Positions 4,832 to 7,421 of a stretch of 7,421 nt of DNA are shown here, one piece after another. A program made the position numbers and the translations under genes. Every line of letters begins with the position of its first letter. Position 1 is the stretch's first letter. Origin of the DNA: Chloroflexota bacterium (GTDB lineage Bacteria > Chloroflexota > Anaerolineae > Fen-1058); the NCBI GenBank assembly GCA_016219235.1, contig JACRBO010000072.1, positions 1-7,421 of the forward strand. Direction: 5' to 3'. Under the pieces are notes generated by a model, which was not told the origin of the DNA, did no database searches, and worked only from the letters and a program-made list of their open reading frames with translations.

Positions 4832-6583
4832 ATGCGACTTTCCCATCATTTCGGCTCCACCTTGCGTGAAGCACCCGTCGGCGCTGAAGCAATCAGCCAT
4901 CAATTACTGGTGCGTGCGGGCTTTATTCGGCAGTTGGGACAGGGCCTGTTTTCGTATTTGCCCTTAGCCAAACGATCATTAACCAAAATCGAAAACATCT
5001 TGCGCGACGAGATCAACGCGATCGGCGGGCAGGAGATGACGATGCCGGTGGCGCATCCCGCCGAGGTGTGGCAGGCCACCGGGCGTTGGTATTCCATCGG
5101 GCCGGAGATGGCGCGCTTCAAGGATCGCAAAGACCGCGACATGGTGCTGGCGATGACGCACGAAGAAGTCGTCACCGATCTGTGCAAGACCGAGATTCGA
5201 TCGTACCGGCAACTGCCGCAGTTGGTCTATCACATCCAGACCAAGTTCCGCGACGATCCGCGCCCGCGCGCGGGCCTGATCCGCGTGCGCGAGTTCACGA
5301 TGAAGGATTCGTATTCGCTCGACGTGGACGAGGCGGGTTTGGACAAGCAGTATCGGGCGCATTATCAAGCCTATTTCAACATCTTCAATCGCTGCGGCGT
5401 GCCCGCAATTGCAGTCGGTTCGGACGTGGGCATGATGGGCGGCAGTCTCGCGCACGAGTACATGTACCTCACGCCCGTGGGCGAAGACACGCTGATCTTG
5501 TGCCGCAGTTGCGGCTATGCGGCCAATCGACAGATTGCGCGCTTCGCCAAATCGACGCCCGCACCGGAAGAACTGAAGCCGATCGAAAAAGTGGCGACGC
5601 CCGACTGCAAATCGATCGAGGCGCTAGCGAATTTCTTGAATGTGCCCAGGAGCAAGACGGCCAAAGCCGTGTTTATGATCGCCGGTCACGAAGAAGAAGG
5701 CGGCACGCGTGAAGAGTTCATTTTCGCGGTGGTGCGCGGCGATATGGATGTGAACGAAACCAAGTTGAGCAATGCGGTGAAGGCCGATTGGCTGCGCCCC
5801 GCGACCGATGAAGAGATTCGCGCGACGGGCGCGACGCCGGGTTACGCCAGCCCGATTGGTCTGCGCGGCGTGACGGTCGTCGTCGATGAGGCCGTGACCG
5901 CTTCACCCAATCTCGTGGCAGGTGCGAACGATGCGGGCTATCACTTACTCAACACCAACCTCGGGCGCGATTACGAAGCCACGTTGATTGCCGACCTCGC
6001 GGCGGCGGGCGATGGCGATGCGTGCCTCAATTGCGGACAGCCGCTCTACACTTCGCGTGGCGTCGAAGTGGGCAACATCTTCAAACTGGGCACGCGCTAT
6101 TCTGCCGCCATCAACGCGACCTTCCTCGCGGCCGATGGGACGGAGAAGCCCATCGTGATGGGTTCGTATGGCATCGGCTCCGGGCGCTTGCTGGCCTGCG
6201 TGGCGGAAGAACATCACGACGACAAGGGCCTGCTGTGGCCGATCACGGTTGCGCCGTATCAAGTGCATCTCGTCGCGCTGGGCGAAACCGAAACCGCCGA
6301 TCGTGTCTACAACGCCCTGCTGAAAGCGGGCATCGAAGTGCTGTACGATGATCGCAGCGAAAGCCCCGGCGTCAAGTTTGCCGATGCGGATTTGATCGGT
6401 TTGCCGATTCGATTGACCGTCGCGAGCAAAGCGCTGAAGAACGGCGGCATCGAGATGAAGCGCCGCGATCGACCAGAGAAAGAAATCGTGCCCGAAGCCG
6501 ATTTGATCGCGCGCGTGCAAGCCGAGATCAAGGCGATGTTGGATGAGATACAATCGAGGATTGTTGAAGTTCCATTCAAGTAG
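4832..6583 (+). CDS. proS: Prolyl-tRNA synthetase ProS (bacterial type with editing insertion)
   Basis: ProS charges tRNA-Pro with proline using ATP. The 583-residue protein starts MRLSHHFGSTLREAP, chosen over a TTG at 4814 because AGGAGA (4823-4828) lies just before this ATG and the family usually begins here. It has the class II catalytic core: motif 2 region FRDDPRPRAGLIRVREFTMK (from residue 139) and motif 3 MGSYGIGSGRLLACVAEE (from residue 443). Residues about 230-395 form the YbaK-like INS domain, which deacylates mischarged Ala-tRNA-Pro. The anticodon-binding domain follows LWPITVAPYQVHLVAL. Two Cys pairs, C224/C227 (CRSCGYAANR) and C398/C401 (CLNCGQ), flank the INS domain and could hold a zinc at its base; E. 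coli ProS, as I recall, lacks them. It lies between the two toxin-antitoxin pairs, and its TAG stop overlaps the next gene's ribosome site. Confidence 0.97.
   Translation: MRLSHHFGSTLREAPVGAEAISHQLLVRAGFIRQLGQGLFSYLPLAKRSLTKIENILRDEINAIGGQEMTMPVAHPAEVWQATGRWYSIGPEMARFKDRKDRDMVLAMTHEEVVTDLCKTEIRSYRQLPQLVYHIQTKFRDDPRPRAGLIRVREFTMKDSYSLDVDEAGLDKQYRAHYQAYFNIFNRCGVPAIAVGSDVGMMGGSLAHEYMYLTPVGEDTLILCRSCGYAANRQIARFAKSTPAPEELKPIEKVATPDCKSIEALANFLNVPRSKTAKAVFMIAGHEEEGGTREEFIFAVVRGDMDVNETKLSNAVKADWLRPATDEEIRATGATPGYASPIGLRGVTVVVDEAVTASPNLVAGANDAGYHLLNTNLGRDYEATLIADLAAAGDGDACLNCGQPLYTSRGVEVGNIFKLGTRYSAAINATFLAADGTEKPIVMGSYGIGSGRLLACVAEEHHDDKGLLWPITVAPYQVHLVALGETETADRVYNALLKAGIEVLYDDRSESPGVKFADADLIGLPIRLTVASKALKNGGIEMKRRDRPEKEIVPEADLIARVQAEIKAMLDEIQSRIVEVPFK
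6549..6554 (+). promoter_or_regulatory. Possible -10 element before the DUF433/DUF5615 pair
   Basis: TACAAT occurs in the last codons of proS, 39 nt before the DUF433 ATG. No clear -35 accompanies it. It mirrors the TACAAT before the other toxin-antitoxin pair, which is the only reason to list it. Confidence 0.22.
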
Positions 6584-6592
6584 GAGGCAGTC

Positions 6593-6822
6593 ATGGGCAA
6601 ATTAGATCGTATCACGATTGATCCGGCTAAGATGAACGGCCAGCCGTGTATCCGCGATTTGCGCCTCACCGTGCGCCGGGTGCTGAAGGCGCTGGCGCTC
6701 TATCCCAATCGTGAAGAGCTGCGGCGCGAATATCCCGAACTTGAGGACGAAGATATTCGGCAAGCGCTGGAGTTCGCCGCTGCCAGTCTGGATGACGAGA
6801 CGCTCGAACTGGCGGTTGCGGC

Positions 6823-6826
<4 letters not shown>
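6593..6826 (+). CDS. DUF433 antitoxin-like protein
   Basis: The 77 residues match the small DUF433 family: RITIDPAKMNGQPCIRDLRLTVRRVLKALALYPNREE corresponds to the usual 'I..dP.v..G.P.I.gtR..V' start, and YPELEDEDIRQALEFAA to the second conserved helix. The fold is a winged/helix-turn-helix-like domain. DUF433 genes commonly sit directly before a DUF5615 PIN-like gene, and the pair is regarded as a toxin-antitoxin module in which this protein neutralises the toxin and probably binds DNA. A strong AGGAGG (6582-6587) overlaps the proS stop, 5 nt before the ATG. The stop overlaps the toxin start by 4 nt (ATGA). The C-terminus is acidic, as expected for a toxin-binding tail. Confidence 0.92.

Positions 6827-7421
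<595 letters not shown>

Noticed and set aside
5068..5712. Long alternative-frame ORF inside proS, and similar long ORFs opposite panE, proS and panB
   Set aside because: These are shadow frames of GC-rich genes. They have no ribosome sites and low-complexity Arg/Ala-rich or His-rich translations without recognisable domains.

Overview
The window is GC-rich bacterial chromosome. It looks like a Chloroflexota (Anaerolineae-like) genome. That is an inference from three things: the style of the GTCGAAGGATGC and GAAGCAA/TTGCTTC palindromic repeats, the density of small toxin-antitoxin pairs, and a structured leader upstream of panB, a position where the pan RNA motif is known from Chloroflexi. 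No rRNA or other taxonomic marker is present.

Layout. Positions 1-380 hold the end of pstB (phosphate ABC transporter ATPase). A palindromic repeat block (384-530) and a hairpin (531-555) follow. On the minus strand, 557-1402 encodes a conserved protein of unknown function. Its 5' leader contains a perfect 19-bp inverted repeat, and its promoter overlaps a divergent plus-strand promoter. Positions 1403-1890 contain no gene. They hold the two promoters, a candidate structured leader RNA ending in a clear intrinsic terminator (1652-1692), and a second copy of the palindromic repeat block.

From 1891 to the end every gene is on the plus strand and closely packed: panB, panE, an AbrB-type antitoxin with a PIN-domain toxin, proS, a DUF433 antitoxin with a DUF5615 PIN-like toxin, and the start of panC. 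Three pantothenate (vitamin B5/CoA precursor) genes are therefore interleaved with two different toxin-antitoxin modules and prolyl-tRNA synthetase.

How the genes work together. PanB makes ketopantoate, PanE reduces it to pantoate, and PanC joins pantoate to beta-alanine. proS and the toxin-antitoxin pairs are not part of that pathway but probably share its transcript. The points most worth attention are the promoter-leader-terminator arrangement before panB, with a 9-nt complement between a leader hairpin arm and the terminator loop; the two toxin-antitoxin pairs inside the pan cluster; a strong in-frame internal start that would release the AbrB domain alone; and the exact inverted repeat in front of the minus-strand gene.
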